Below, in pieces: positions 63,501 through 64,000 of a DNA stretch of 64,000 nt. Within the stretch, counting starts at the first letter, position 1. Every line of letters begins with the position of its first letter. The notes beneath the pieces are model-generated. The model was not told the origin of the DNA, did not search any database, and saw nothing but the letters and a program-made list of their open reading frames with translations. This DNA is from Osmia lignaria lignaria (lineage: Eukaryota > Arthropoda > Insecta > Hymenoptera > Megachilidae). Location of the stretch: NCBI RefSeq assembly GCF_051020975.1, contig NW_027478162.1, positions 1,920,501 through 1,984,500 of the forward strand. Reading direction: 5' to 3'. Both the position numbers and the translations under genes were made by a program.

Positions 63501-64000
63501 AGGGGCCTGGCGGACATATTTCGAGATATTTCTTCTTCTTGTTGTTCTTCTTCTGCACAGCTAAGCTGGAAGTGGCATTTACAGCTCGCAATAGTGCAGA
63601 GTTATCTCAAAGAAAGGGGCCACGGTGTTTCTGTATCTCTATTATGTTGGTGCGGCTTCGGAACTTTTAAATATCTTGATATATCTCGAGAACTACGCAT
63701 CTGATCAAAAAATATCATAGAACATAAAAAGTAGGAAACTTAATTCTCTACAAATAAAGTCTCTTAACATTTTGCCATAGCTCGCTTCGTTTCCGAGATA
63801 TTTGCAGATTTATCTCAAGAGAAGGGGCCCACGGACATATTTCGAGATATTTCTTCTTCTTGTTGTTCTTCTTCTGCACAGCTAAGCTGGAAGTGGCATT
63901 TGCGGCTCGCACTAGTGCAGAGTTATATCAAAGAAAGGGGCCACGGTGTTTCTGTATCTCTATTATGCTGGTGCGGCTTCGGAACTTTTAAATATCTCGA
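60583..64000 (+). repeat. 11-mer HOR, copy C (cut by the window edge)
   Basis: Module units 60583, 60905, 61227, 61549 and 61871 are present, without the CAGCTTGCAAT unit. They are followed by two near-identical GAACTGCGCATC units (62192, 62514), then 62836, 63158, 63480 (CAGATGTATC with CCTGGCGG) and the partial 63802. The end of this copy is outside the window. Confidence 0.8.
63802..64000 (+). repeat. Partial monomer at right edge
   Basis: The last 199 bases are the 5' part of a monomer of the type first seen at 56400. They share with it the one-base deletion giving GGGGCCCACGG, TTATATCAAAG instead of TTATCTCAAAG, and ATTATGCTGG instead of ATTATGTTGG. The array therefore continues to the right. 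Confidence 0.95.

Larger units (their letters stand above)
51574..63801 (+). repeat. Neighbourhood I: nested 6-mer and 11-mer HOR
   Basis: Thirty-eight monomers. Marker types are: ACTTTCAAATATC (51574, 53504, 57043, 60583); GTGTTCCTG (51896, 53826, 55756, 57365, 58973, 60905, 62836 among others); CCTGGCGG (52540, 54470, 58009, 59617, 61549, 63480); GGGGCCCACGG, a one-base deletion (52862, 54792, 56400, 58331, 61871, 63802); CAGCTTGCAAT with AAAGGAGCC (53182, 55112, 58651). The first five or six types always follow in the same order, forming a module. Confidence 0.9.
1..64000 (+). repeat. Satellite DNA array, 322 bp monomer, about 199 units
   Basis: The whole window is a head-to-tail array of one unit. 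The anchor TTGCAG (or a near variant) recurs at 67, 389, 709, 1031 and so on to 63802, with 183 of 198 complete monomers exactly 322 bp long by this spacing. Irregular lengths are confined to the units starting at 389 (320), 3607, 5860, 7469, 11332, 13585 and 38700 (321 each), 39343 and 41595 (319), 40950 (323), 52862, 54792 and 58331 (320), 56400 and 61871 (321). Neighbouring units differ by a few percent by eye. All units point the same way, and no unique DNA or mobile element interrupts them. Uniform, uninterrupted arrays of this kind are typical of eukaryotic heterochromatin; placing it at a centromere is inference. I do not recognise the family. Confidence 0.98.

Noticed and set aside
1..64000. 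CRISPR array
   Set aside because: The unit is 322 bp and repetitive throughout; there are no unique spacers and no cas genes.
1..64000. Nested or inverted transposon insertion in the array
   Set aside because: The spacing of the anchor is continuous from 67 to 63802, with only 1-3 base deviations, and all units are in one orientation.

Overview
This window is one unbroken satellite DNA array with no supportable gene. A 322 bp unit repeats head to tail, always in the same orientation, from the first base to the last. Anchoring each unit at the TTGCAG that follows the conserved CCGAGATAT gives 198 complete monomers between 67 and 63801, plus 66 bp of a monomer on the left and 199 bp on the right. 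The arithmetic closes exactly: 198 x 322 minus a net 21 bp of indels in 15 monomers equals the 63,735 bp observed. Both edges are cut inside a monomer, so the array is longer than the window.

The source is a eukaryote. A clean array of this length, made of a unit of about two nucleosome lengths (322 bp, about 39% GC), fits pericentromeric or other constitutive heterochromatin. CpG is not depleted in the monomer (11 CpG against about 12.5 expected for the reference unit), which argues mildly against a heavily CpG-methylated genome such as a vertebrate and is compatible with an insect or other invertebrate. I do not recognise the satellite family and cannot name the species.

Diagnostic variants divide the array into nine neighbourhoods: A 67-4571 (14 monomers), B 4572-11974 (23), C 11975-14227 (7), D 14228-19057 (15), E 19058-28395 (29), F 28396-38699 (32), G 38700-42557 (12), H 42558-51573 (28), I 51574-63801 (38). 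Within them, groups of monomers are duplicated as higher-order repeats (HORs): a trimer in C, 3- and 5-monomer blocks in D, 6-mers in E and F, a 6/7-mer in G, an 8-mer in H, and in I a nested 6-mer and 11-mer of about 3.54 kb seen in two full copies and a third nearly complete one. Several copies carry exact one-monomer deletions or monomers that join two types, which is direct evidence of unequal exchange in register.

The monomer has its own structure: an old, diverged internal duplication (copies of 68 and 50 bp), a length-variable TTC/TTG pyrimidine tract, several short inverted repeats, a palindrome-rich AT segment and an A-tract-rich end. A 74-codon reading frame is open in about nine of ten monomers, but it lacks ATG in nearly all and its variants mostly change amino acids, so I read it as a by-product of the repeat. 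I saw no transposon insertion, tRNA, rRNA, CRISPR or unique sequence anywhere in the 64 kb.
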